In this document: positions 54,386 through 63,641 of the stretch, one piece after another
How positions within the stretch are numbered: the first letter of the stretch is position 1
Layout of the letters: each line of letters starts with the position of its first letter
Assembly: GCF_006265225.1 (NCBI RefSeq)
Contig: NZ_VDCS01000003.1
Span: 186,001-250,000 of the forward strand
DNA: 64,000 nucleotides
Source: Allotamlana fucoidanivorans
GTDB taxonomy: Bacteria; Bacteroidota; Bacteroidia; Flavobacteriales; Flavobacteriaceae
Reading direction: 5' to 3'
Program-made: the position numbers and the translations under genes
Notes under the pieces: generated by a model
Told to the model about the DNA's origin: nothing
Seen by the model: the letters and a program-made list of their open reading frames with translations, nothing else
Database searches by the model: none

Positions 54386-55201
54386 ATGGCAGAAGTTACA
54401 TTAAAACGTATAAATAAGTTTTTAAGTGAGGTAGGCTATTGCTCTAGAAGAGAAGCCGATAAACTGATTGACGCAGGACGCGTTACTATTAATGGGGTTG
54501 TTCCTGAAATGGGAACCAAAATTGCGCCCAATGATATTGTGGCCGTAGATGGAGAAGCCATAACAAATACAAAAAATGCTTTTGTTTACCTAGCATTTAA
54601 TAAACCTGTTGGTATTGTTTGTACTACAGACACATCGGTAGAAAAAGACAATATCATTGATTTTATAAACTACCCAAAACGTATCTTTCCTATTGGCAGG
54701 CTAGACAAACCAAGTGAAGGACTTATTCTTTTAACCGATGATGGCGATATAGTCAATAAAATTCTCCGTGCCAGTAATAATCATGAAAAAGAATACATTG
54801 TAACCGTAGATAAGCCTATCTCTCAAACCTTTATTGAGCGTATGGCAGGTGGTATTTATTTAGAAGAATTAAAACAAACCACCAGAAGATGTAAGGTAAC
54901 AAAACTCGGCACTTACAAATTCAAGATTATTTTAACACAGGGACTAAACCGACAAATACGCCGTATGTGCAGTTATTTAAATTATGAGGTTCAAACCCTT
55001 AAACGTGTTAGAATCATGAATATAAAACTAGATATACCCGTTGGGAAATACCGCGAACTTACCCATGAAGAATTTAAAGAACTAAGCACCTTAATAAGTG
55101 GTTCTACAAAAGTTTTTAAACCGAAACCCGATAGACGCCGTGACACTTCTGAAAGACCTCAAAACACAGACAACAGATCACCGAAACATAGAAAGAGATA
55201 A
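54386..55201 (+). CDS. rluF: 23S rRNA pseudouridine(2604) synthase RluF
   Basis: A 271-residue pseudouridine synthase with an N-terminal S4 RNA-binding domain (about 5-50, RINKFLSEVGYCSRREADKLI) and the RsuA/RluB-F catalytic core. The catalytic Asp is in GRLDKPSEG (about 110-118). HEKEYIVTVDKPI is typical of RluF, and the C-terminal tail is basic and disordered. It modifies U2604 of 23S rRNA in E. coli. Confidence 0.88.
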   Translation: MAEVTLKRINKFLSEVGYCSRREADKLIDAGRVTINGVVPEMGTKIAPNDIVAVDGEAITNTKNAFVYLAFNKPVGIVCTTDTSVEKDNIIDFINYPKRIFPIGRLDKPSEGLILLTDDGDIVNKILRASNNHEKEYIVTVDKPISQTFIERMAGGIYLEELKQTTRRCKVTKLGTYKFKIILTQGLNRQIRRMCSYLNYEVQTLKRVRIMNIKLDIPVGKYRELTHEEFKELSTLISGSTKVFKPKPDRRRDTSERPQNTDNRSPKHRKR

Positions 55202-55274
55202 AATTTGTCACAAGTCTTTATTGGTATTTTAAGAAGTACCTAAAACACCTTTACCATAGTTGCTCATATAAAAA

Positions 55275-55298
55275 AGCAGCATTTTTTTTAATGCTGCT
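55275..55298 (-). terminator. Terminator of folD
   Basis: 9-bp stem 55275-55283 with 55290-55298, followed by T-rich sequence on the - strand. Confidence 0.8.
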
Positions 55299-55322
55299 CT
55301 TCAATTTTATTAATATATTTTT

Positions 55323-56198
55323 CTATCCGTGTCTTTCTCTTGCTAGTAACGTGTTCTTAAGCAGCATGGCAATGGTCATAGGGCCAACACCTCCAGGAAC
55401 CGGGGTAATAAAACTTGCTTTTTTACTCACGCTCTTAAAATCAACATCACCAGCTAATCTGTAACCATTCTTTTTGGTAGCATCAGGCACACGGGTTATC
55501 CCTACATCAATAACCACCACATCTTCTTTTACCATATCACCTGTTAAAAACTCCGATATCCCAATGGCTGCTACAATAATATCGGCCTGTTTGGTAATCT
55601 CAGCTAAATTTTTAGTTCTACTATGTACCACGGTAACTGTGGCGTCTCCCGCCTTACGCTTCTGACTCATTAAAATACTCATGGGGCGCCCTACAATATG
55701 ACTTCTTCCCATAACCACAACATTTTTTCCTGAGGTTTCTACTTGATAGCGTTCCAGTAGCTCAAGAATACCATAGGGTGTTGCTGGTAAAAAGGTTGGT
55801 AAATCTAAAGCCATTCGCCCCACATTTACTGGGTGAAACCCATCAACATCTTTATCAGGATCTATAGCCATAAGTACTTTTTGCTCATCAATTTGGTCTG
55901 GCAAAGGTAACTGCACTATAAAACCATCAATATCATCATTGATATTTAACTCGTTTATTTTTTCTAGTAACGCTTCTTCTGAAGTATACTCAGGAAGTTC
56001 TATAAGTGTAGAATTAAAACCAATACGTTCACAAGCCTTCACTTTTGCATTAACGTAAGTCATACTAGCCCCATCAGAACCTACTAAAACAGCTGCTAAA
56101 TGTGGTACTTTTTCACCTTTAGAAACCATCGCCTTTACATGTTCTGCAATTTCCTCTTTTATATCGTTACTAACTTTTTTACCGTCTAAAATTGTCAT
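55323..56198 (-). CDS. folD: Bifunctional methylenetetrahydrofolate dehydrogenase/cyclohydrolase
   Basis: A 291-residue FolD, one-carbon metabolism in the cytosol. The catalytic Lys is in [13 protein letters not shown] (about 50-60), QLPLPDQID is the family signature 1 region, and GRSHIVGRP binds NADP. The C-terminus has [14 protein letters not shown]. The start codon is immediately preceded by four heptamer repeats, with no room for a conventional ribosome site. Confidence 0.96.
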   Translation of the reverse strand: MTILDGKKVSNDIKEEIAEHVKAMVSKGEKVPHLAAVLVGSDGASMTYVNAKVKACERIGFNSTLIELPEYTSEEALLEKINELNINDDIDGFIVQLPLPDQIDEQKVLMAIDPDKDVDGFHPVNVGRMALDLPTFLPATPYGILELLERYQVETSGKNVVVMGRSHIVGRPMSILMSQKRKAGDATVTVVHSRTKNLAEITKQADIIVAAIGISEFLTGDMVKEDVVVIDVGITRVPDATKKNGYRLAGDVDFKSVSKKASFITPVPGGVGPMTIAMLLKNTLLARERHG

Positions 56199-56229
56199 GT
56201 TGTTGGTTGTTGGTTGTTGGTTGTTGGTT
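56199..56229. repeat. Heptamer tandem repeat abutting the folD start codon
   Basis: Four exact copies of GTTGTTG plus a partial copy; on the coding strand they read CAACAAC and end directly at the folD ATG. Confidence 0.95.
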
Positions 56230-56244
56230 TAAAATAATAAAACC

Positions 56245-56282
56245 AACTATTAACTATTAACTATTAACTATTAACTATTAAC
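56245..56282. repeat. Second heptamer tandem repeat in the ffh-folD gap
   Basis: Five exact copies of AACTATT plus a partial copy, ending 5 bases from the ffh stop codon. Confidence 0.95.
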
Positions 56283-56286
56283 AAGA

Positions 56287-57615
56287 TTAACGCATATTTT
56301 TCATCATCTGCATCATCTTTTTACCGCCACCGCCTTGCATCATCTTCATCATTTTGCTCATTTGGTTAAATTGCTTTAACAGCTGATTAACCTCTTGTAC
56401 GGAGGTTCCTGAGCCTTTAGCTACACGCTTTTTTCTACTAGCATTTAGCACAGCGGGATTACTACGCTCTTTGGGTGTCATAGAGTGAATAATGGCTTCA
56501 ATACCTTTAAAGGCGTCATCATCAATATCAACATCCTTTAGCATTTTTCCAGCGCCAGGAATCATACCCATGAGGTCTTTCATATTCCCCATCTTTTTTA
56601 TTTGCTGAATCTGCTTTAAGAAATCATCAAAACCAAACTGATTTTTTGCTATTTTCTTTTGAAGTTTCCTAGCCTCTTCTTCATCAAACTGTTCTTGTGC
56701 GCGTTCTACCAAGGATACCACATCCCCCATGCCGAGAATACGATCAGCCATACGTGATGGATAGAATACATCAATAGCTTCCATTTTCTCACCTGTACCA
56801 ATAAACTTAATGGGTTTATTAACAACCGATTTAATAGATATAGCAGCACCTCCACGCGTATCACCATCTAATTTAGTGAGGATAACACCATCAAAATTCA
56901 AAACATCATTAAAAGCCTTAGCGGTATTCACGGCGTCTTGCCCTGTCATTGAATCTACCACAAACAATGTTTCTTGTGGTTGTATGGCTTTATGAATATT
57001 TGATATTTCGGTCATCATGGCTTCATCAACAGCCAATCGACCAGCGGTATCAATAATAACCACATTAAATCCGTTGGCTTTGGCATGTGCAATAGCTGCC
57101 TGTGAAATAGCCACAGGATCATTATTCCCTTTATCACTAAAAACCTCAACCCCAATTTGTTCGCCAACTACATGCAATTGATCTATCGCGGCTGGACGAT
57201 ACACATCACAAGCCACTAATAAAGGTTTCTTAGTTTTTTTATTTTTTAGATAATTAGCAAGCTTACCAGAAAAGGTTGTTTTACCAGACCCCTGTAAACC
57301 AGACATTAAAATAACACTTGGTGTGCCAGATAAGTTGATCCCTTCTGCATCACCTCCCATCAGTTCGGTTAACTCATCCTTAACAATTTTTACCATTAAT
57401 TGTCCTGGTTGTAATGTAGTTAATACATTTTGTCCCAGTGCTTTTTCTTTAACGGTATTGGTAAATTGTTTGGCTATTTTAAAGTTGACATCGGCATCAA
57501 GAAGCGCGCGTCTTACTTCTTTTAAAGTTTCAGCAACATTTACTTCTGTAATACTACCATGTCCCTTTAATACGTGTAAGGCTTTATCTAATTTATCACT
57601 TAAATTATTAAACAT
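56287..57615 (-). CDS. ffh: Signal recognition particle protein Ffh
   Basis: A 442-residue SRP GTPase that targets ribosomes to the membrane. N-domain helices come first, then the G domain with P-loop GLQGSGKTTFSGKLA (about 107-121), DTAGR and TKLDGDTRGG. The Met-rich M domain (about 330-442) has MGMIPG and ends in a run of Met/Lys for signal-peptide and SRP RNA binding. Normal length. Confidence 0.97.
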   Translation of the reverse strand: MFNNLSDKLDKALHVLKGHGSITEVNVAETLKEVRRALLDADVNFKIAKQFTNTVKEKALGQNVLTTLQPGQLMVKIVKDELTELMGGDAEGINLSGTPSVILMSGLQGSGKTTFSGKLANYLKNKKTKKPLLVACDVYRPAAIDQLHVVGEQIGVEVFSDKGNNDPVAISQAAIAHAKANGFNVVIIDTAGRLAVDEAMMTEISNIHKAIQPQETLFVVDSMTGQDAVNTAKAFNDVLNFDGVILTKLDGDTRGGAAISIKSVVNKPIKFIGTGEKMEAIDVFYPSRMADRILGMGDVVSLVERAQEQFDEEEARKLQKKIAKNQFGFDDFLKQIQQIKKMGNMKDLMGMIPGAGKMLKDVDIDDDAFKGIEAIIHSMTPKERSNPAVLNASRKKRVAKGSGTSVQEVNQLLKQFNQMSKMMKMMQGGGGKKMMQMMKNMR

Positions 57616-57722
57616 AATTTCTATTCGAATTTTAAGAAGTGCAAATTTAGTGATTTGCTTGATATTATTGAAGTAACGTGTTTAAAAAGTAATGAGGTAT
57701 TTAGAACTCATAACCAATAAAA

Positions 57723-57750
57723 AAAGCTGCCAATTGATATTGACAGCTTT
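57723..57750 (-). terminator. Terminator after the repeat lipoprotein gene
   Basis: 12-base arms 57723-57734 and 57739-57750 with one mismatch, 4-base loop, T-tract on the - strand. Lies about 75 bases past the lipoprotein stop. Confidence 0.78.
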
Positions 57751-57825
57751 CATAAAAGAAACATTGTTTATTAACCTACCAACCGAACTGGTCTTTTTGT
57801 TTCTTTTTCATTTGATACTTTTTTG

Positions 57826-59577
57826 CTAAATGCGTTTTTCCAGCACCAAGACTCTTTCAATTTCACCTACGGAATTAAAATCTTTCAACTCAATTCTACC
57901 TGAATTAATTTCTTTTATTCTCCAACGGTGTCTCAACTCACTAAATGGTTCATCTAATGTTTTAAAGTTTAGCCCTAAAAACAAACCTTCATTTCGGTAA
58001 GCCAACCAAGATCCGTTATAATTTTTCCCATTACCTTCGGCAAACAACATTCCGTTTTCATTAAATCCTATAACAAAACCTTCATAATTCACCGTTTCAT
58101 TGTTACCTTGATCCATATATTGAGCAACTTCCCATTCTCCATTAGTAAGAACATCAATAATATAATTGATATCTCCATCACCATCTGGACAATGTCTTTC
58201 TAAAATCATTTTATTATTGGCATTGGAAAGTTTGATGAAACCTGGCTCTAAGAAGGTAATTAACCACTCTAATTTCAAATTAGGTCTACCTTCTAAATAT
58301 ATTCTTAAAATAGCTCCTGTATTACGGATTCCAATTTCGTAGGTGCCTTCTAAAAATTCCCCATTCAACCTTAACTTTACTACGTTATTTTCAAAGAACT
58401 TTAATGGTGTGCCTATGTACTCTTTTTCGTTGTCAATGCCATCAACACTTAAACGGGCTACACGCCACAAACATTTTTGAAGGTATTCATTAATTCTTTC
58501 CTTAGTATAATCAATAACAACATCGCAGTTTTTCTTCATTATGATACGGTTACCTCCTACTTCAAAAAGCTTAATTTTTCCGTATTCAATATCGTAAACC
58601 ACCCATTCTAGTGTAAAATCGGCCATGGTTTCAAACTGCATTTTTAAAAGCGCTCCTCTATCAGTCACACGAGTACTCCATGTTCCTGTTAACACATCAC
58701 CACCTCTGGCACGCATTTTCAGGACACCTTCCTCTCTAAAATTAAGAGCATATTCTCTGTATTCTGTTGTATTATCAACTTCATTTCTCATAAATTCATA
58801 AACTATCCAAGGACATGTTTTTAAATACGCATCTAGCCGTTCTTTGGTAAAATCATCATCGCCATAATCGTTATCATCATCTTCATCACACACACCTTTG
58901 GCTTCTCTAATGGTTAATGCCAATTGCTTATTACTGTTTACTTCAACCGTTGACCCATCTGCATAAACCATAGTTACAGGGAAATTTAAGCTTGCAAACA
59001 CTTCAGAGCTTTTAACTCTTTCAATAAAACGGTGTAATTGTCTGTCGCTTTCAATGGTTATCACATCAATAACTTGAAACGCTGAATTATACACTGAAAA
59101 TGATATAGGGTATTGAAAATCGATACACTCAATATCCTCATCTTCTTCGTTCTCACCTCTACAGGCTTCAATCTTAGCGGCTAATTCTGTTTTATTTTGA
59201 ATAACAATCTCTTCATGATTGCTTAAAATAACGGTGATTGGAAAAATAATTTCCAGATTATCTTCATCATCATCAAATTCTTTAAAGATGGCTTCAATTA
59301 CTTTAAAGTCTTCTTTTGAATCAATAATAATTTCTAATCCATTTACTACAACGGTAACTGGAAGTTTTACAGAGGTACAGCTGGCTTTATCAATGATATT
59401 ATCAGCAGATCCATCCATGATAGATGTGGAGTACAATAAATCTGTTAATTCAGATTCGGCAACAAGGGCTTCACTCTCATCAATTTCAGAAATTTCTATT
59501 TTTTCTTCCTGACAAGAAGTGAACAATAAAAGGACAAAAAAAGGCAATAACAATAATGATTTTAATGTAGTTTTCAT
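57826..59577 (-). CDS. Large surface lipoprotein with two kinds of internal repeat
   Basis: A 583-residue lipoprotein from ATG 59577 (lipobox LLLFTSC, Cys about 22). The N-terminal third has about four repeats of a beta-rich unit (FPVTVV-x-G-x-E-x-IxS pattern). The C-terminal part has three lipocalin-like repeats of roughly 110 residues, two starting TKER and each with LxxxxW at the head and a Gly-x-Ile-x-Leu end. An alternative ATG at 59601 adds 8 residues and sits at a fecR-like distance from the shared promoter element. Ligand unknown; divergent from the ECF sigma gene. Confidence 0.75.
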   Translation of the reverse strand: MKTTLKSLLLLPFFVLLLFTSCQEEKIEISEIDESEALVAESELTDLLYSTSIMDGSADNIIDKASCTSVKLPVTVVVNGLEIIIDSKEDFKVIEAIFKEFDDDEDNLEIIFPITVILSNHEEIVIQNKTELAAKIEACRGENEEDEDIECIDFQYPISFSVYNSAFQVIDVITIESDRQLHRFIERVKSSEVFASLNFPVTMVYADGSTVEVNSNKQLALTIREAKGVCDEDDDNDYGDDDFTKERLDAYLKTCPWIVYEFMRNEVDNTTEYREYALNFREEGVLKMRARGGDVLTGTWSTRVTDRGALLKMQFETMADFTLEWVVYDIEYGKIKLFEVGGNRIIMKKNCDVVIDYTKERINEYLQKCLWRVARLSVDGIDNEKEYIGTPLKFFENNVVKLRLNGEFLEGTYEIGIRNTGAILRIYLEGRPNLKLEWLITFLEPGFIKLSNANNKMILERHCPDGDGDINYIIDVLTNGEWEVAQYMDQGNNETVNYEGFVIGFNENGMLFAEGNGKNYNGSWLAYRNEGLFLGLNFKTLDEPFSELRHRWRIKEINSGRIELKDFNSVGEIERVLVLEKRI

Positions 59578-59612
59578 GGTACATGTGTTTGGGTTAAACA
59601 TAGCTTTTTTGT

Positions 59613-59645
59613 TATAAAACAGTTTAACTTTAAAAATTCCTACCC
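59613..59645 (-). promoter_or_regulatory. Candidate ECF-sigma promoter of the repeat lipoprotein
   Basis: A 33-base stretch, read on the - strand from GGGTAGGAA to TGTTTTATA, identical at 26 of 33 positions without gaps to the one upstream of fecR (60248-60280). GGAA followed about 17 bases later by a TGTTnTAT-like box resembles ECF promoters. Confidence 0.65.
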
Positions 59646-59691
59646 CTTGTTTGCATTTTTTTTATTTTAGTGTTGCAAACCACCAATAATA

Positions 59692-60207
59692 ATGGGGAAA
59701 CGATTACATAATAATATTTGTGAAGAACACTTGTTTTCTTCCATATTTAAAAAACATGCCACAGATTTACACAACTTTTTATACTATAAGTTTGGAGACC
59801 TTTTAAATCCCAAAGACAAAGTTCAGGAAGCCTTTATAAAACTTTGGGAAAACTGCGGAAAAATAACTCCCGATAAAGCCAAGAGTTTTGTGTTTACTAC
59901 GGCCAACAATTTAATGCTTAATGAAGCGGCGCATCAAAAGGTGGTTTTAAAGCACCAGCAAACCAAACCCAAAATGTATACTAACGAAAGTCCTGAATTT
60001 TTAATGCGGGAAGCTGAGTACAATGACAAACTGCAACGTGCTTTGACAAATTTAACCGATGCCCAGCGGGTTGCTTTTATGATGAACCGCGTAGAAGGCA
60101 AACGTTTTAAAGAAATTGCTGAACTGCTTAATATTTCAACCAAAGCTGTTGAAAAGCGCATATACGGCGCACTAGAAAAATTAAGACAAGACATTAAGGA
60201 ACTATAA
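59692..60207 (+). CDS. ECF RNA polymerase sigma factor
   Basis: A 171-residue group 4 sigma factor. Region 2 covers about 15-85 (HDLHNFLYYKFGD, DKVQEAFIKLWEN) and region 4 about 110-168, with the helix-turn-helix FKEIAELLNISTKAVEKRIYGALEKLRQ. It is followed by the FecR anti-sigma and a TonB receptor with STN domain, the classic surface-signalling trio. Starts from its own promoter region; no exact TAnnTTTG seen. Confidence 0.93.
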   Translation: MGKRLHNNICEEHLFSSIFKKHATDLHNFLYYKFGDLLNPKDKVQEAFIKLWENCGKITPDKAKSFVFTTANNLMLNEAAHQKVVLKHQQTKPKMYTNESPEFLMREAEYNDKLQRALTNLTDAQRVAFMMNRVEGKRFKEIAELLNISTKAVEKRIYGALEKLRQDIKEL

Positions 60208-60247
60208 CCCCTTTTAAAGACATAAAAATTTATTTTTTTTTAAACTA

Positions 60248-60280
60248 GGGTAGGAAAAATTAAAAGTTAACTGTTATATA
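60248..60280 (+). promoter_or_regulatory. Candidate ECF-sigma promoter of the fecR-TonB receptor operon
   Basis: GGGTAGGAA, then GTTAACTGTTATATA at fixed spacing, 15 bases before the fecR ATG. It matches the element of the divergent lipoprotein. Suggests that the sigma factor drives its anti-sigma and receptor. Confidence 0.65.
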
Positions 60281-60294
60281 TCTGAATACGCATT

Positions 60295-61191
60295 ATGAAC
60301 AGACAAGAACTCATATCAAAATGGCTAGACAACAACCTTACTAGTCAGGAATTAGAGGCCTTTAAAAACCTTGAAGACTATGATGATTTGGTGAAGTTAA
60401 ACCAAAATCTGCAAGCTTTTAAAGCTGAGACTTATAACAGTTCTGAAGAACTTGTAAATACGCTCTCAAAAATTAAAAGTAAGAAGCAGCAGCCAAAACC
60501 ATGGTTTAAACCTATGATGCGTATAGCTGCCATACTAGCTATTTGTTTTGGTTTATATTATTACACAACAACGTTAAACACAACCGTTTCAACTGAATTT
60601 GCTCAAAAAACCACTGTTGAACTTCCTGATGCCTCAAGCGTATTTCTTAATGCTAAATCTCATTTGGTATACAATAAAAAGAGGTGGAAAGATCATAGAG
60701 AGGTTAGTTTACAAGGAGAGGGCTTTTTTAAAGTGGCAAAAGGTTCATCTTTTAAGGTGAAAACAGAATCGGGAATTGTTCAGGTTTATGGCACACAGTT
60801 TAATGTAAAACAAAGAGAACATTATTTTGAAGTTATTTGCTACGAAGGATTAGTTGGTGTCACATTTCAATCTCATGAAACTAAGCTTACCCCTGGAGAA
60901 AGCTTTTTAATTGTTGATGGGAAAAAAATGGCTAAAGAAAAAGAAAATCGCATCATGCCTTCGTGGCTAAATAACGCTAGTGTATTTAGAAGTTTACCTT
61001 ATAAAATGGTTGTTGCCGAATTTGAACGACAATACAATGTAGATGTTACCTTAATAAATGTTGACGCTGAAACATTATTTACAGGAAGTTTCTCTCATGA
61101 CAACTTAGAGGTGGCTTTAAAATCTTTAACGCTCCCTCTTAATTTAAGCTATACAAAAACAGGTCGTAACATAACCTTAAAACGTGACTAA
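60295..61191 (+). CDS. FecR family anti-sigma factor
   Basis: A 298-residue protein with a cytoplasmic anti-sigma N-terminal part (about 1-72), one membrane segment (about 75-88), and a periplasmic FecR domain (about 105-200; VELPDASSVFLNAKSHLVY, VQVYGTQFNVK). The C-terminal DUF4974 region (about 225-298) contains FERQYNVDV and TGSFSHDNLEVAL. It transmits receptor occupancy to the sigma factor. Overlaps the receptor start by 8 bases. Confidence 0.92.
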   Translation: MNRQELISKWLDNNLTSQELEAFKNLEDYDDLVKLNQNLQAFKAETYNSSEELVNTLSKIKSKKQQPKPWFKPMMRIAAILAICFGLYYYTTTLNTTVSTEFAQKTTVELPDASSVFLNAKSHLVYNKKRWKDHREVSLQGEGFFKVAKGSSFKVKTESGIVQVYGTQFNVKQREHYFEVICYEGLVGVTFQSHETKLTPGESFLIVDGKKMAKEKENRIMPSWLNNASVFRSLPYKMVVAEFERQYNVDVTLINVDAETLFTGSFSHDNLEVALKSLTLPLNLSYTKTGRNITLKRD

Positions 61192-63538
61192 TAAACGGTT
61201 TTTTTCTATCATTTCACTTTGTTTTTTATTGTATTCTGTTGCAACTATTAGTCAGAATACCAATAAGAAACAAGAAACACTGAGTTCTATTTTAAAGCGT
61301 TTAGAAAAGAAACATGGTATTCATTTTTCTTATGCTAATAAAACCATTGAAGGAAAACATAGTGCTTCATTAGATGAGCATTTAAGTCTTGAAGCCGCCT
61401 TGCAACGTCTTGAAACTGAAAATCAACTAAACTTTGAATGGCTAGATAACAAATTTGTAGTTATTCGTCCTTCAAAAAAAGATAAATCTGAATTTAAAAT
61501 TCAAAATTTAGAAGAAGTTGTTGTAACCAATTATTTAACCTCTGGAATTACAAAACTCAACGACGGATCTATAACCATAAAACCGCAAGATTTAGGTATT
61601 TTACCAGGCCTTATTGAACCCGACGTATTACAAACTATTCAAGCCATACCAGGGGTAACCAGTGCCGATGAAAAAGTATCAAACATTAATATACGTGGGG
61701 GAACCCACGACCAAAACCTTTTTCTTTGGGATGGTATAAAAATGTACCAGTCTGGTCATTTTTTCGGGTTAATTTCTGCCTTTAACCCTTATACAACCAA
61801 ACAAGTAAACGTTTATAAAAATGGGTCGCTTGCACAATATGGTGATGGGGTTTCTAGTATTGTTGATATGCGCTTATCCAATGATGTTGACAATGAGTTT
61901 AATGCTGGAGCAGGCTTTAATTTTATTAATGCCGATGGCTATGCTAAAATACCACTTTCCAATACTACCGAATTGCAAATTTCAGCGCGTAGATCTATCA
62001 CAGACGTGATTAACACCATAACCTTTGAGCAGTACTCAAAACGTATTTTTCAGGATTCAGATTTTACTAAATCAAAAGGCAACGACCAGAGCATTTCAAC
62101 CAATGAAAATTTTTATTTCTATGATGTTACAGCGAAATTTCTCTATGATGTTTCTCCAAAAGACAAATTGCGTTTTAATTTTTTGCACGTTGACAACAAT
62201 CTTGATTATGACGAGCAATCTACCATAAACCAAAGGGATGAGGCTCTAAACAGTAAGCTTTCTCAGAGGAATACAGCCATAGGCTTAACGTATATTAGAG
62301 ATTGGAATTCGCGACTCTCAACAACCAGTCAATTTTATGTTTCAAATTATGATTTAGATGCTACAAACCACGATATTATTAACAATCAACGTTTAATTCA
62401 AGAAAACGAAGTTTATGATGGTGCAGCAAAAATGGATATTAATTATAAAGTAAATAATCAACTCAATATAAATGGAGGTTACCAGTTTACCGAGGTTGGT
62501 ATAAGCAATTTAGAAGACCTTAACAACCCGCCCTTCAGGCGTTATATAAAAGAAGTTATAAGAACACGCGCCATTTATACTGAACTAAGTTTTTTATCGC
62601 AAAATACCAAAACCAGAATCAATTTAGGCGGCAGACTAAACTACATAAACAAGTTTGATATGCTTATTCCTGAACCCAGACTAAGTTTTAGTCAGCGTTT
62701 TTTAAATCACTTCAGATTTGAAGTTTTAGGGGAATTTAAAAGTCAGACGACCTCACAAATTATAGATTTACAAAATGACTTTTTAGGCATTGAAAAACGC
62801 CGATGGGTACTAGCAAACAACAACAAAACCGTTATTACCAATGACAACCAAACCATTTTTCCTGTACCTGTACTAAAAAGCAAGCAACTCTCTGCAGGGG
62901 TTCACTTTAAGAAAAACGGTTTTTTGGTAAGTACGGAAGCTTTTATAAAACAGGTAAACGGTATTACCACCCGTAGTCAAGGGTTTCAAAATCAATACCA
63001 ATTCGTTAACAGCATAGGAAGCTACCAAATTAAAGGGATTGATGTGCTCTTAAATAAAGAGATTAGCAATACCATAACAAGCTGGATATCGTACTCATAT
63101 AGCAAGAACACCTATACGTTCTCAAATTTAAACCAAGGAAATTCTTTCCCCAACAACGTTGACCTTACGCACATTTTAAATATTGCAGGTAGCTATACCT
63201 ATAAAAATTTTAAGTGGGCAGCGGGTTTAAATTATCATTCAGGAAAACCAATCACAAAACCCGATCCTAGTACACCTCCAGAAGACGGCATCATTACTTA
63301 TTTAAGTCCAAATAGTAGTCGCCTTAATGATTATTTAAGAGTTGATTGCTCCATTATTTATAGTTTTAGTATTTCAAATGAAACAAAAGCCTCCTTTGGT
63401 GCTTCTATTTGGAACCTACTGAACAAGAAAAATATTTTGAACCGCTATTACACCCTAAATTCTGAAAACAATCTAAATCAAATTGAAAATGAATCACTTG
63501 GTATCACTCCAAATGTAAGTTTTAGAATATTTTTATAG
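61184..63538 (+). CDS. TonB-dependent receptor with STN signalling domain
   Basis: A 784-residue outer-membrane receptor starting at GTG 61184, inside the end of fecR. It has a signal peptide (to about 23), an STN domain (about 28-100; ILKRLEKKHGIHFSYANKTIE in part), a TonB-box-like EEVVVT (about 109-114), a plug domain to about 235, and a barrel ending in a C-terminal aromatic (FRIFL). The STN domain would signal to FecR. Short for a SusC-type receptor; no SusD partner follows, so the substrate is unclear. Confidence 0.92.
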   Translation: MTNKRFFSIISLCFLLYSVATISQNTNKKQETLSSILKRLEKKHGIHFSYANKTIEGKHSASLDEHLSLEAALQRLETENQLNFEWLDNKFVVIRPSKKDKSEFKIQNLEEVVVTNYLTSGITKLNDGSITIKPQDLGILPGLIEPDVLQTIQAIPGVTSADEKVSNINIRGGTHDQNLFLWDGIKMYQSGHFFGLISAFNPYTTKQVNVYKNGSLAQYGDGVSSIVDMRLSNDVDNEFNAGAGFNFINADGYAKIPLSNTTELQISARRSITDVINTITFEQYSKRIFQDSDFTKSKGNDQSISTNENFYFYDVTAKFLYDVSPKDKLRFNFLHVDNNLDYDEQSTINQRDEALNSKLSQRNTAIGLTYIRDWNSRLSTTSQFYVSNYDLDATNHDIINNQRLIQENEVYDGAAKMDINYKVNNQLNINGGYQFTEVGISNLEDLNNPPFRRYIKEVIRTRAIYTELSFLSQNTKTRINLGGRLNYINKFDMLIPEPRLSFSQRFLNHFRFEVLGEFKSQTTSQIIDLQNDFLGIEKRRWVLANNNKTVITNDNQTIFPVPVLKSKQLSAGVHFKKNGFLVSTEAFIKQVNGITTRSQGFQNQYQFVNSIGSYQIKGIDVLLNKEISNTITSWISYSYSKNTYTFSNLNQGNSFPNNVDLTHILNIAGSYTYKNFKWAAGLNYHSGKPITKPDPSTPPEDGIITYLSPNSSRLNDYLRVDCSIIYSFSISNETKASFGASIWNLLNKKNILNRYYTLNSENNLNQIENESLGITPNVSFRIFL

Positions 63539-63641
63539 ATATAGTACCCTTCTAATAAGTTAAAAACTTGTTTTTTATCGAAAAAAATTAAGTTTGAGAT
63601 ACTTCAGCTATTCTTTTTCCTAATTTACCAAAAATTATAAT

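Noticed and set aside
56199-56282. Tandem repeats as a possible CRISPR array
   Set aside because: Units are contiguous 7-mers without spacers and no cas genes are present.
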